From Methylobacterium sp. E-066 (GTDB lineage: Bacteria > Pseudomonadota > Alphaproteobacteria > Rhizobiales > Beijerinckiaceae), in the NCBI RefSeq assembly GCF_022829635.1, contig NZ_JAKSYO010000172.1, forward strand, positions 62,001-126,000: 64,000 nt of DNA. The letters run 5' to 3'. The notes under the pieces were generated by a model. It searched no databases. It was not told the DNA's origin and worked only from the letters and a program-made list of their open reading frames with translations. Below are positions 35,694 to 43,587 of the stretch, piece by piece; within the stretch, counting starts at the first letter, position 1, and each line of letters begins with the position of its first letter. Both the position numbers and the translations under genes were made by a program.

Positions 35694-37045
35694 TGAGCAC
35701 GGCGGCGATCGGCTTCCTCTACGCGGGGGCCACCCTCGGGGCGATGCTGTCGGGCATCCCCATCGCGTTCGCGCTCGGCGCCGTGGCCCTGGCCTTCATG
35801 GTCGTGTTCATGCCGGGTGCCTCCCTCGATACGGTGGCGCAGAACGTCTACGAGGAGATGGCCTCGATCACCCTGCTGTCGATCCCGCTGTTCATCCTGA
35901 AGGGCGCCGCGATCGGCCGGTCCCGGGCGGGGCAGGACCTCTACTCGGCCATGCATGCCTGGATGCACCGCATCCCCGGGGGGCTCGGCATCGCCAACGT
36001 CTTCGCCTGCGCGCTGTTCGCCGCCATGGCGGGATCGAGCCCGGCGACCTGCTCGGCGATCGGCTCGGCCGGCATCCCGGAGATGCGCAAGCGCGGTTAC
36101 TCGCCGGGCTTCGCCGCCGGGATCATCGCGGCCGGCGGCACGCTCGGGATCCTGCTGCCGCCCTCAATCACCATGATCCTGTACGCGGTCGCCTCCGAGC
36201 AGTCCCTCGGACGCCTGTTCCTGGCCGGGATCGGGCCGGGGCTGCTGCTGGTCGGGCTGTTCGCGGCCTGGTCGATGTATCGGTTCAGGTCGGAATACAC
36301 GGCCGCCAAGGCGGTGCTGGAGGGCGGGGGGCCGACCTCGCCGATCCTGGCCGACGAGCAGTACAGCATGGCCCAGCGCTTCTCGACGCTGCCGCGGGTG
36401 CTGCCCTTCGTGATCCTGCTCACCGGCGTGATGGTGGCGCTCTACGGCGGCTACGCGACGCCCTCGGAGACGGCCGGCCTCGGCGGCCTGCTGGCGCTTG
36501 GCCTGATCGCCGCGATCTACGGCGTCTGGCGGTTCCGGGACGTCAGCCCGATCCTGATCGCGACCTTACGCGAATCGACCATGCTGATGCTGATCATCGG
36601 CATGTCGCTGCTCTACGCCTACGTGATGAGCTACCTGCACCTGTCGCAATCGTCCGCGGCCGCGATCGTGGCGATGCAGCTCTCGCCCTGGGTGCTGCTG
36701 GTGACGATCCTCGCGCTGGTGATCGTCCTCGGCTTCTTCCTGCCGCCGGTCTCGATCATCCTGATGACCGCGCCGATCATCCTGCCGCCGCTCAAAGCCG
36801 CGGGCTTCGATCTGGTGTGGTTCGGCGTGGTGATGACCATCACCATGGAGATGGGTTTGATCCACCCGCCGGTGGGGCTCAACATCTTCGTCATCAAGAA
36901 CATCGCCCCCGACATCCCGCTCTCGGACATCATCTGGGGCACCCTGCCCTTCGTGATGCTGATGGCGGTGGCGATCCTGATCCTGTGCCTGGTGCCGGGC
37001 ATCGCCCTCTGGCTGCCGGACCTGCTGCTGGCGACGACGCGGTAG
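35693..37045 (+). CDS. TRAP transporter large permease (DctM)
   Basis: 450 residues from ATG 35693. About twelve membrane segments. Family landmarks: GIPIAFALGAVALAFM, SIPLFILKGAAIGRS, AAMAGSSPATCSAIGS, GTLGILLPPSITMILYA and MEMGLIHPPVGLNIFVI. It is the ion-coupled translocating subunit; with DctP and DctQ it completes a TRAP importer for an unidentified organic acid. Confidence 0.93.
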   Translation: MSTAAIGFLYAGATLGAMLSGIPIAFALGAVALAFMVVFMPGASLDTVAQNVYEEMASITLLSIPLFILKGAAIGRSRAGQDLYSAMHAWMHRIPGGLGIANVFACALFAAMAGSSPATCSAIGSAGIPEMRKRGYSPGFAAGIIAAGGTLGILLPPSITMILYAVASEQSLGRLFLAGIGPGLLLVGLFAAWSMYRFRSEYTAAKAVLEGGGPTSPILADEQYSMAQRFSTLPRVLPFVILLTGVMVALYGGYATPSETAGLGGLLALGLIAAIYGVWRFRDVSPILIATLRESTMLMLIIGMSLLYAYVMSYLHLSQSSAAAIVAMQLSPWVLLVTILALVIVLGFFLPPVSIILMTAPIILPPLKAAGFDLVWFGVVMTITMEMGLIHPPVGLNIFVIKNIAPDIPLSDIIWGTLPFVMLMAVAILILCLVPGIALWLPDLLLATTR

Positions 37046-37065
37046 CACCGGACTTCCCCACGGAC

Positions 37066-37104
37066 GGCGGCGCCGGTAACCTTGGCTGCGTAACCGGCGC
37101 CGCC
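37066..37104 (+). terminator. hairpin after the TRAP operon
   Basis: ggcggcgccggt (37066-37077) pairs exactly with accggcgccgcc (37093-37104) across a 15-base loop, 21 bases after dctM. There is no following T-run, so termination is probable but not proved; the next small gene starts 17 bases further on. Confidence 0.5.
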
Positions 37105-37120
37105 GCCCTATCTATCCGCC

Positions 37121-37384
37121 ATGACCGACCTTCAGACCATCCAGATGCTGCACACGGCGAACGTGATCGCCGAGGACGAGATCGACGCCAGCGTCGAGGC
37201 GTTCCTCGACGGCGCCGTGGCCGAGCCCTACCGGTTCCGCAGCGGCCACCGGGTCAACCTCGTGAAGGCGGTGCGCAGCCACCCCGGCGCTCAGGAATTC
37301 GTCGGCCGGGCGAATGTCGGCACCCAGTTGAAACGGCCGTTCGTGCGCGCGGCGATTCTGCAGGCGCGGCCGCTGAAGGGGTGA
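37121..37384 (+). CDS. small conserved-looking hypothetical protein
   Basis: 87 residues from ATG 37121. Starts MTDLQTIQMLHTANVIAEDE and has a basic middle (FRSGHRVNLVKAVRSH). No membrane segment or signal. I do not recognise a family. The coding pattern (GC at third positions, plausible acidic/basic balance) supports a real gene; it stands alone after the TRAP terminator. Confidence 0.6.
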   Translation: MTDLQTIQMLHTANVIAEDEIDASVEAFLDGAVAEPYRFRSGHRVNLVKAVRSHPGAQEFVGRANVGTQLKRPFVRAAILQARPLKG

Positions 37385-37394
37385 GGATCGGACT

Positions 37395-37520
37395 CTCTCA
37401 TCCCGAACCGCATCCTGAAGAGCTTCCGCAAAGCGAAAGCCGCGAAGGAGTTCTCCAGAAGCCGCCTTGATCGATGGAGCCCTCCGTCGAGGCTGCGGCT
37501 CAGCACCTCAGGATGGGGGG
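37395..37520. repeat. inverted repeat, family A copy 3 (degenerate)
   Basis: Recognisable but eroded: left arm tctcatcccgaaccgcatcctg, inner cgaaggagttctccag, right arm cagcacctcaggatgggggg. The left arm has what looks like an extra insertion (ccgaaccg) and the inner arms no longer pair fully. Compare the well-preserved copies at 3288, 4305, 43383 and 51168. Confidence 0.7.
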
Positions 37521-37559
37521 CGTGGGCGGGACTTCCGACGGTTCGGCGGCCACTCACAC

Positions 37560-37645
37560 CGTCATTGCGAGCGCAGCGAAGCAACCCAGCGCAGCGCGCG
37601 ATCTCCGAACGTGGCACCTCCACGGCTCGCTGCGGGCGCGACAGT
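37560..37645. repeat. inverted repeat, family B copy 2 (right half decayed)
   Basis: The left half cgtcattgcgagcgcagcga and gaagcaacccagcgcagcgc are preserved. The right half reads ggctcgctgcgggcgcgaca instead of the expected ttgcttcgctgcgctcgcaa. It directly follows the degenerate family A copy, so two repeat types are clustered in the 285-base gap. Confidence 0.65.
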
Positions 37646-37669
37646 GCAGACAATGGGTTCCGCTCGAAC

Positions 37670-37801
37670 TCAACGCCCCTCGGACTTCTTCACCGCCGCC
37701 GAGACGGTGTTCTTCTGCGACGGGGCCGCGGCGTTCGTCTTCGGCACCGGCTTCTTCGGCTTCTTCGTCTCGCGGTTGCCGCGTTGCTTCTCGGTGGCCA
37801 T
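37670..37801 (-). CDS. 43-residue lysine-rich small protein
   Basis: ATG 37801 to stop at 37670. Starts MATEKQRGNRETKKPKKP and stays Lys/Ala-rich to the end. Very short basic proteins with an N-terminus of this style (RGNRE.KKPKK) recur in Rhizobiales genomes without known function; this is from memory and should be checked. No signal or membrane segment. It may bind nucleic acid given its charge (inference). Confidence 0.6.
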   Translation of the reverse strand: MATEKQRGNRETKKPKKPVPKTNAAAPSQKNTVSAAVKKSEGR

Positions 37802-37860
37802 GCTGTCGATCCTTCGGTTCGATGCGGGTGACGTGTCGGCGCGGTCCGGGCGGCGATCGC

Positions 37861-38073
37861 CTACGGTTTGACGTGCGCGATGAAGCGCCCGCGCGCCCAG
37901 AGTTCGATCCGGTGTCCGTCGAGCAGGGTGACGGCGTGGCGCTCGGCCGCGTCGTCGTCCAGGGCGTTCACCGGGACGGTCGAGCGGACGCTGCCGTTCG
38001 ATGAGAACCGGTAGGCCTGATAGGTCGCCGCCGCGCTGGGCGACACGGTCGGGAAAACGAAGAGCTCTGCCAT
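37861..38073 (-). CDS. small hypothetical protein
   Basis: 70 residues from ATG 38073. Starts MAELFVFPTVSPSAAATYQA and ends GHRIELWARGRFIAHVKP. The C-terminal half alternates charged and hydrophobic residues as in a small beta-rich fold. No recognised family. It lies 59 bases upstream of the lysine-rich protein on the same strand. Confidence 0.6.
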   Translation of the reverse strand: MAELFVFPTVSPSAAATYQAYRFSSNGSVRSTVPVNALDDDAAERHAVTLLDGHRIELWARGRFIAHVKP

Positions 38074-38356
38074 GTACTCGGCCGCCGATCACAGGCGGGG
38101 ACAGGCCGTCCTCAGTCACCGGAGCCTGTGGCCGCTCTTCCGATGATCGGGTGATCCTGCGCCCGGGCGGCGGTAAAAGATAGTCTCTTGGTGGCGCGGC
38201 GCCGGAGATCGGCTCGGGACCGTCTGCGCGGCGTCCACGGCCACTTTCGCGCCACCGCGCCCATCATCTATGATCGAGGCATCGATTTCACCGGGATGCG
38301 TCCCTGATCTTCCGGCCGTCGCCGCCGCGGCCTGTTTTATTCGGAGGACACCTTGC

Positions 38357-38824
38357 ATGAGTCTTGAAACGGTCCGGGCGTTCTTCGCCGAGAAGGCGCC
38401 CGACATCGCGGTGATCGAGCTGACCACCAGCACCGCGACCGTCGCGGAGGCCGCCGCCGGCCACGGGGTCGCGCCGGCGCAGATCGCCAAGACGCTCTCG
38501 ATCCGCATCGGCGATCAGGTCGCCCTGGTGGTCACCCGGGGCGATGCCCGGCTCGACAACAAGAAGGCCAAGGCGGTGTTCGGCGGCAAGGTCCGGATGC
38601 TCGATCTGGCCGAGGTCGAGGCGATCACCGGCCACCCGGTCGGCGGGGTCTGCCCGTTCGGCCTGATCGTGCCGCTGCCGATCTATTGCGACGTCTCGCT
38701 CAAATCCTTCGACGAGGTCGTCCCCGCCGCCGGCAGCACCCACAGCGCCGTGCGCATCGCGCCGGACCGCATGGCCGCGCTGACCGGGGCCGCGTGGGTC
38801 GATGTCTGCCAGGAGCCGGGGTAA
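38357..38824 (+). CDS. YbaK/ProX-type aminoacyl-tRNA deacylase
   Basis: 155 residues from ATG 38357. Landmarks of the fold: AQIAKTLSIRIGDQVALVVTRGD with the conserved Lys, KKAKAVFGGKVRM, and TGHPVGGVCPFGL, where the GxxPxG-type loop lines the substrate pocket. These enzymes hydrolyse mischarged aminoacyl-tRNA (typically Cys- or Ala-tRNA-Pro) in the cytoplasm. The 283 bases before it hold no gene I can support. Confidence 0.88.
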   Translation: MSLETVRAFFAEKAPDIAVIELTTSTATVAEAAAGHGVAPAQIAKTLSIRIGDQVALVVTRGDARLDNKKAKAVFGGKVRMLDLAEVEAITGHPVGGVCPFGLIVPLPIYCDVSLKSFDEVVPAAGSTHSAVRIAPDRMAALTGAAWVDVCQEPG

Positions 38825-38847
38825 GCGGCGGCGGACCGGTCTGGTTG

Positions 38848-39486
38848 TCAAAAATAGCGCTGGCGTAGGGCAGCGGCGGTGGGGCGAAACCCGGTCGTGA
38901 GCCATTGGACGGCGTCGATCGGGTGCGCCACCACGAGCGATACACCGTCGGCGCGCTCATGGAACAGGGCGAAGAGCTGACGAGTCGTGCCGTTCGAACG
39001 GCTGACGTGCTGCGTGTCGCGACGCTCGGAATCGTTGGTCGCGAAATCGACGAGGTTGTCGGTGACCAGCAGGTCGACGCGATCGGCGATGCAGAAGGCC
39101 AACACGCCGGCATCCTCGCGATCGCCCATGGCGAGTTGATCCCGCCCTGCCGTCAGCATGGCCGGATGCAGTTTCTCAGGTCCGACGCGCATCAATCCGT
39201 CGACAACCTGGGGAAATCCTTCGGCGAGGCGATCCGGAAGACCCTGCCGCTTCAGCACCCGTTCGAGGGTGCCGAGCATCTCACGCGAGATCGTCAGTTG
39301 AAGGGGAATCTCGCCAGCCGCACCGTCCCGCACCATCGCAACCAAGCGCATCGGCGCGGTGCCGGTCCGGCCGCGCTGCAGGGCGAGAAGGTAGGCGACC
39401 CAGACGTTCACATCGAGGCAGAGGCGTAGCACCGTGCGTGACGGCACCTGGCTGCCGCCGCCGCCAGTCCCGTGGCCTGCACTCAC
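38848..39486 (-). CDS. PIN-domain protein, probable ribonuclease toxin
   Basis: Up to 212 residues from GTG 39486; inner GTGs shortly before LRLCLDVNVWVAYLL are alternatives. The PIN fold shows the first acidic residue in LCLDVNVW, the middle acidic cluster at GDREDAGVLAFCIAD and the last in DLLVTDNLVDF. PIN proteins cut RNA with Mg and are usually VapC-like toxins. A 71-residue gene overlaps its start (GTGA), the normal place of the antitoxin. Confidence 0.78.
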   Translation of the reverse strand: MSAGHGTGGGGSQVPSRTVLRLCLDVNVWVAYLLALQRGRTGTAPMRLVAMVRDGAAGEIPLQLTISREMLGTLERVLKRQGLPDRLAEGFPQVVDGLMRVGPEKLHPAMLTAGRDQLAMGDREDAGVLAFCIADRVDLLVTDNLVDFATNDSERRDTQHVSRSNGTTRQLFALFHERADGVSLVVAHPIDAVQWLTTGFRPTAAALRQRYF

Positions 39487-39698
39487 CTCTTCGCGGTGCT
39501 GAGCGCGGTTGCGGCCTCGAGCAGGTCGAGATCGCTCAAGTCGTCCTTTGCGGGTACCAGCGGGCGGGCGGCGGCGATTCGGGCGGACATGCTGTCAAAG
39601 TCCCGGCGCGCCGTCTCAACCCGCGCGGCGCCCTCCCGCGCACGCGTCTGCGCGTCGGTCTCGGTCGGTCGGGTACGGGGAAGATCAGACAGCGCCAT
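39483..39698 (-). CDS. small protein upstream of PIN toxin, candidate antitoxin
   Basis: 71 residues from ATG 39698. Starts MALSDLPRTRPTETDAQTR, then a helical, charged middle and an acidic segment DDLSDLDLLEAATALS. Its stop overlaps the PIN start by four bases. I see no ribbon-helix-helix, AbrB or Phd DNA-binding pattern, so it is not a classic VapB. Assignment as antitoxin rests on position and size only. Confidence 0.55.
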   Translation of the reverse strand: MALSDLPRTRPTETDAQTRAREGAARVETARRDFDSMSARIAAARPLVPAKDDLSDLDLLEAATALSTAKR

Positions 39699-39756
39699 CG
39701 CCGAAGGGTCGTGTCTCTCGTGTACCGCGCGAATGTAGCGCCGCGTGGTCAGGCGT

Positions 39757-40572
39757 TCAACGACCGCTCCAGGCCGGCGTGCGCTTGCCCAAAAACGCCT
39801 CCATGCCCTCGCGAAAATCCTGGCTCATGTAGCAGAGGAGGATCAGGTCATCGCCGGGATGCGGGGCACCGTCGGCCGTGGGGTCTTCCTCGGCGAGGCG
39901 GCGCAGGCCCTCCTTGGTGGCCTGCATGGTGAGCGGGGCGTGGCCGGCAAGCAGCTCGGCCAGGACGTCGACCCGCTCGGTCAGGGCCGCGCGGTCATCC
40001 ACGACCTCGCCGACCAGGCCGATGGCCAGCGCCTCCTCGGCGCCGAGGAGGCGGGCCGTGAAGATGATGTCCTTGACCCGCGCCGGGCCGATCAGCCCGG
40101 AGAGCCGCTTGAGATTGCCCTGGCTCAGGCAATTGCCGAGCGTCCGGGCGATCGGGAAGCCGAACCGCGCGTCCCGGGTCGCGATGCGCAGGTCGCAGGC
40201 CGCCGCGATGGCCGCGCCCCCGCCCGTGCAGGCGCCCGCGATCGCCGCGATGGTCGGCACCCGCAGCCGCTCCAGGGTGCCCAGCACCTTGTCCATGAAG
40301 CGCTCGTAGCCCAGCGCATCCTCGGCGGTCTCGAAAGCGCGGAACTGGGCGATGTCGGTGCCGGCCGCGAAGGCCTTGTCGCCGGCGCCGGTGATGATCA
40401 GCGCCTTCACAGACGGGTTCGAGGCGATCGCCTCGCAGCAGGTGATCAGGCCCTGGTACATCGCGAAGGTGAGCGCGTTGCGGGCCTGCGGCCGGTTGAG
40501 GACGATCCGGGCGATCCCGGCCTCGTCCGTGGTGAACAGCAGCTCGTCGGTGGCGGCGGGCGTGGCACTCAT
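39757..40572 (-). CDS. enoyl-CoA hydratase/isomerase family protein
   Basis: 271 residues from ATG 40572. The crotonase fold has LNRPQARNALTFAMYQGL, oxyanion-hole segments ITGAGDKAFAAGTDIAQF and IAGACTGGGAAIAAACDLR, and the turn FGFPIARTLGNCLSQ. The usual catalytic Glu after the second segment is not in its standard place, as in several crotonase branches that do other CoA chemistry. Last gene of a unit with the CoA-transferase and MFS carrier, 17 bases after the transferase. Confidence 0.85.
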   Translation of the reverse strand: MSATPAATDELLFTTDEAGIARIVLNRPQARNALTFAMYQGLITCCEAIASNPSVKALIITGAGDKAFAAGTDIAQFRAFETAEDALGYERFMDKVLGTLERLRVPTIAAIAGACTGGGAAIAAACDLRIATRDARFGFPIARTLGNCLSQGNLKRLSGLIGPARVKDIIFTARLLGAEEALAIGLVGEVVDDRAALTERVDVLAELLAGHAPLTMQATKEGLRRLAEEDPTADGAPHPGDDLILLCYMSQDFREGMEAFLGKRTPAWSGR

Positions 40573-40589
40573 CGCAGGTCCTCTGGGGT

Positions 40590-41810
40590 TCAGGCCACGG
40601 TCTCGCGGACCACGCCCCGGTCGATCAGGCCGTCGATCTCGGAGGCGGTGTAGCCGGCCTCGGCCAGGATCGCCCGGGAATGCTCGCCGAGCAACGGGGC
40701 TGGCCCATGGACCCGGCCGGGCGTGTCCGAAAACTTCACCGGCAGGCCGAGCGTCTTCATCCGGCCGACCCGGCTGTGCTCGACCTCCACCACCATCTCG
40801 CGGGCGAGCGCCTGCGGGTCCTGGTGCATGGCGTTGACGTCGAGCACGGGGCCGGCCGGGACGCCGCCGGCTTCCAGGCGGCCTAGCCAGACCTCCGAGG
40901 TCTCGCCGCGAAAAATCGGCGCCAGGGTGGCGGCGAGGTCGTGGCGGTTGGCCATGCGGTCGCGGTTGAGGGCGAAGCGCGGATCCTCGGCCAGCGTCTC
41001 GGCGTCGATCGCCTTGAGCATCCGCAGCCAATTGGTCTGGTTGGCCGCCCCGATGGTGATCCAGCCATCCGCCGTCTCGAACGCCTCGTAGGGCGCGTTC
41101 AGCGGATGGGCCGAGCCCATCGGCCCCGGGGCGATCCCGGTGGCCATGGCGATGGCCGATTGCCAGTAGGTGTGGGTGATCCCGGCCTCGAACAGCGAGG
41201 TGTCGACCGCCTGGCCCTGCCCGGTCCGGAGGCGGTGGGTATAGGCTGCCAGCACGCCCATGGCGGCCAGGATCCCGGCGGTGATGTCGGTCACCGGCGG
41301 CCCGCACTTCATCGGCGGCCGGCCCGGTCCCTCGCCGGTCACCGACATCAGCCCGCTCATGCCTTGCGCGACCAGATCGAACCCGGCCCGGTCGGCATAG
41401 GGCCCGGTGCGGCCGAAGCCCGAGAGCGAGCAGTAGACCAGCGCCGGAAACTCCTGCCGCAGGGTCTCATAGCCGATGCCGAGGCGCTCCATGGTGCCGC
41501 CGCGGTAATTCTCGATGAGCGCGTCGGCGTTCGCCAGCAGGCGGCGCAGGACCGCGACGCCGTCCGGGTTCTTCAGGTCGAGGCTGAGCCCGCGCTTGCC
41601 GCGGTTCATCATCATGTAGGCGGCGCTCTCGCCCTCCAGCGCTGGCGGGACGGTGCGACGGGTGTCGTCGCCCTCCATCTTCTCGACCTTGATCACCTCC
41701 GCGCCCATGTCGGCGAGCATCAGCCCGCAGACCGGACCGGCCATGATATGCGCCAGCTCGATCACCCGCATGCCGGCGAGCGGCCCGGAACGTCCCGTCT
41801 GTTCCGCCAT
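40590..41810 (-). CDS. CaiB/BaiF family CoA-transferase
   Basis: 406 residues, ATG start. GMRVIELAHIMAGPVCGLML and ADMGAEVIKVEKMEGDDTR at the start, then GKRGLSLDLKNPDG with the catalytic aspartate region, and SLSGFGRTGPYADRAGFDLV. Class III transferases move CoA between carboxylic acids (for example formyl-, succinyl- or carnitine-type donors). It probably activates the acid taken up by the MFS carrier encoded seven bases upstream, which the hydratase then processes (inference from operon). Confidence 0.9.
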   Translation of the reverse strand: MAEQTGRSGPLAGMRVIELAHIMAGPVCGLMLADMGAEVIKVEKMEGDDTRRTVPPALEGESAAYMMMNRGKRGLSLDLKNPDGVAVLRRLLANADALIENYRGGTMERLGIGYETLRQEFPALVYCSLSGFGRTGPYADRAGFDLVAQGMSGLMSVTGEGPGRPPMKCGPPVTDITAGILAAMGVLAAYTHRLRTGQGQAVDTSLFEAGITHTYWQSAIAMATGIAPGPMGSAHPLNAPYEAFETADGWITIGAANQTNWLRMLKAIDAETLAEDPRFALNRDRMANRHDLAATLAPIFRGETSEVWLGRLEAGGVPAGPVLDVNAMHQDPQALAREMVVEVEHSRVGRMKTLGLPVKFSDTPGRVHGPAPLLGEHSRAILAEAGYTASEIDGLIDRGVVRETVA

Positions 41811-41817
41811 CGCGGCG

Positions 41818-43110
41818 CTACTCCCCGGCCGGCACGGTCGCCACGGGGCCGACCGGCCCGGTGACGGGGTCCACGAATTCGCGCTCGGGATGCATGGTAA
41901 AGGCGAGCGCAGCGCCGAGCAGGCACAGGCCGACCGAGCCGACGAAGGGCAGCGTCCAGCTCCCGGTCAGGTCCACGATCAGTCCGAATACGATCGGCGA
42001 GACGATCGCCGCAATCGCCGAGCCGGTATTCATCAACCCGCTGGCGGTGCCGGCATATTTCGGCGCGATGTCCATCGGCACCGACCAGATCGGCCCGATC
42101 ACCAGCTCGGCGAAGAAGAAGCCGGAGGAGAGCAGCAAAGCCACCAGGGTGAGGTCCCGGGTGAGGAACACCCCGGCCAGGCTCGCGGCCGCACCCAGGA
42201 AGCCGACGACGATCACCGACAGGCGGGCGAGCTTCACGTTGCCAGTGCGATGGAGAATCGAGTCGCTCAGCATGCCGCCGACCGTATCGCCGACGACGCC
42301 GGCGAAGAAGACCCCCGAGGCGAACAGGGCCGAGTTCTTGAGGTCGAGGCCGTAATTCTCCTTGAAGAAGCTCGGCAGCCAGCCGAGGAACAGCCACAGG
42401 GTCCAGCCGTAGCAGAAATACGTCACCGTCACCGGCAGCATGCGTCGGGTCAGCGGCCCCCACGGCACCGACTGCTTGGCACCGACCTTCTTGGGCGGCG
42501 GCAGGGCTTCGAGCTCCTTGGCCGTGATGGTCGGGTGGTCGGACGGGTCGTCGCGGAAATACAGGTACCAGATCACCACCCAGATGAAGCTGATCCCGCC
42601 CAGGATCACGAAGCTGGTCCGCCAGCCGAAATGGTACATCAGGAAGGCCACGATCGGCGGCGCTACCGCGTTGCCGAGCCGGGCGAAGGCGTGGGTGATG
42701 CCCTGGGCGAAGCCGCGCCGGCCCGGCGCCGTCCAGTTCTGCATCGCCCGGGTCGCGGTCGGGAAGGTCGCGCCCTCGCCGAAGCCGAGCAGCACCCGCG
42801 CCAGGAACAGGCTGATCAGCCCGCCGACCAGGCCGGTCAGGATCGTGGCCGAAGCCCAGATCATGCCGCAGACGAGGAGCGTGCGCCGCGCGCCGAACTT
42901 GTCGCCGACCGAGCCGCCGATCACCTGGAAGATCGCGTAGGGGTAGGCGAAGGCCGAGAGGATCAGACCGAAATCGGTCTTCGACATGCCGAATTCGCGG
43001 ATGATCTCGGCGCCGGCGGTCGCGATGTTCACCCGGTCGAGATACGTGATGAAATACATCACGCAGAGCAGGCCGAGCACGCCCTGGGTGGCGCTCACGC
43101 GCTTCAGCAT
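41818..43110 (-). CDS. MFS transporter, anion:cation symporter-like
   Basis: 430 residues, twelve membrane segments. MYFITYLDRVNIATAGAEI and GGSVGDKFGARRTLLVCG after helix 2 are typical of the ACS branch (galactonate, tartrate, phthalate, glucarate). A central cytoplasmic loop has FRDDPSDHPTITAKELEAL. An inner-membrane carrier for an organic acid, first gene of the unit with the CoA-transferase and enoyl-CoA hydratase. Confidence 0.88.
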   Translation of the reverse strand: MLKRVSATQGVLGLLCVMYFITYLDRVNIATAGAEIIREFGMSKTDFGLILSAFAYPYAIFQVIGGSVGDKFGARRTLLVCGMIWASATILTGLVGGLISLFLARVLLGFGEGATFPTATRAMQNWTAPGRRGFAQGITHAFARLGNAVAPPIVAFLMYHFGWRTSFVILGGISFIWVVIWYLYFRDDPSDHPTITAKELEALPPPKKVGAKQSVPWGPLTRRMLPVTVTYFCYGWTLWLFLGWLPSFFKENYGLDLKNSALFASGVFFAGVVGDTVGGMLSDSILHRTGNVKLARLSVIVVGFLGAAASLAGVFLTRDLTLVALLLSSGFFFAELVIGPIWSVPMDIAPKYAGTASGLMNTGSAIAAIVSPIVFGLIVDLTGSWTLPFVGSVGLCLLGAALAFTMHPEREFVDPVTGPVGPVATVPAGE

Positions 43111-43382
43111 CGACCGTTCCTCCGCTCAAAGGCGCCGCGTTCCGCGGTCGCCGGGCGCCTCGTCCCGAGGACGGGCGCTCTTTGGTATTCGTTATTCAAT
43201 CGCCTCTTGCACCGGAAGGCAACCGTGCGTCGAGGGGATCGGCACGAATTCAATCGCTAGCGGGAACGGGAAACGGGAGCCACGAGGGTCCCGTTTCGAT
43301 GAAGGTGAATCGTCTTTGAGTGCGGCTCGGAGCGGCCGTGTCGTGCTGACCCCGTTCGAGACCGGTGGATCTCCCAATCACC

Positions 43383-43495
43383 CCCTCATCCTGAGGTGCA
43401 GCATTCGCGGCCTCGAAGGCGGCATCCAGGGATCGCGCGGCTGGCTGGAGGGCTCCTTCGAGGCCTCCGCTTCGCTCCGTCGCCTCAGGATGAGG
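43383..43495. repeat. inverted repeat, family A copy 4
   Basis: Left arm ccctcatcctgaggtgca, right arm cgcctcaggatgagg. The right half from agggatcgcgcggctgg through ttcgctccgtcgcctcagg is identical to the copy at 4305. The left interior differs (attcgcggcctcgaaggcgg), so the inner stem is imperfect. It occupies the middle of the 477-base gap between the MFS and NarK-type genes; nothing else coding is visible there. Confidence 0.88.
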
Positions 43496-43587
43496 TGGAC
43501 GAAGGGATATGCCGATCTCCTGAGGGTGATCGCCTCCCCCGGGCCGGTCCCCCGCTCGCGGTGGAACCGGCCCTGTAACGGGCGTCT

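Noticed and set aside
38074..38356. Possible small genes in the gap before ybaK
   Set aside because: Frames up to 60 aa exist on the plus strand but have no ribosome site or recognisable features.
39757..40572. Carnitine racemase (caiD) identity for the enoyl-CoA hydratase family gene
   Set aside because: The CoA-transferase neighbour is suggestive, but no carnitine-specific residue or caiA/caiC/caiE gene is visible, so a specific name is not justified.
41653..43260. 535-aa plus-strand open frame opposite the MFS carrier
   Set aside because: Same kind of antisense artefact; composition is Glu/Gln/Arg/His-rich and no motif is present.
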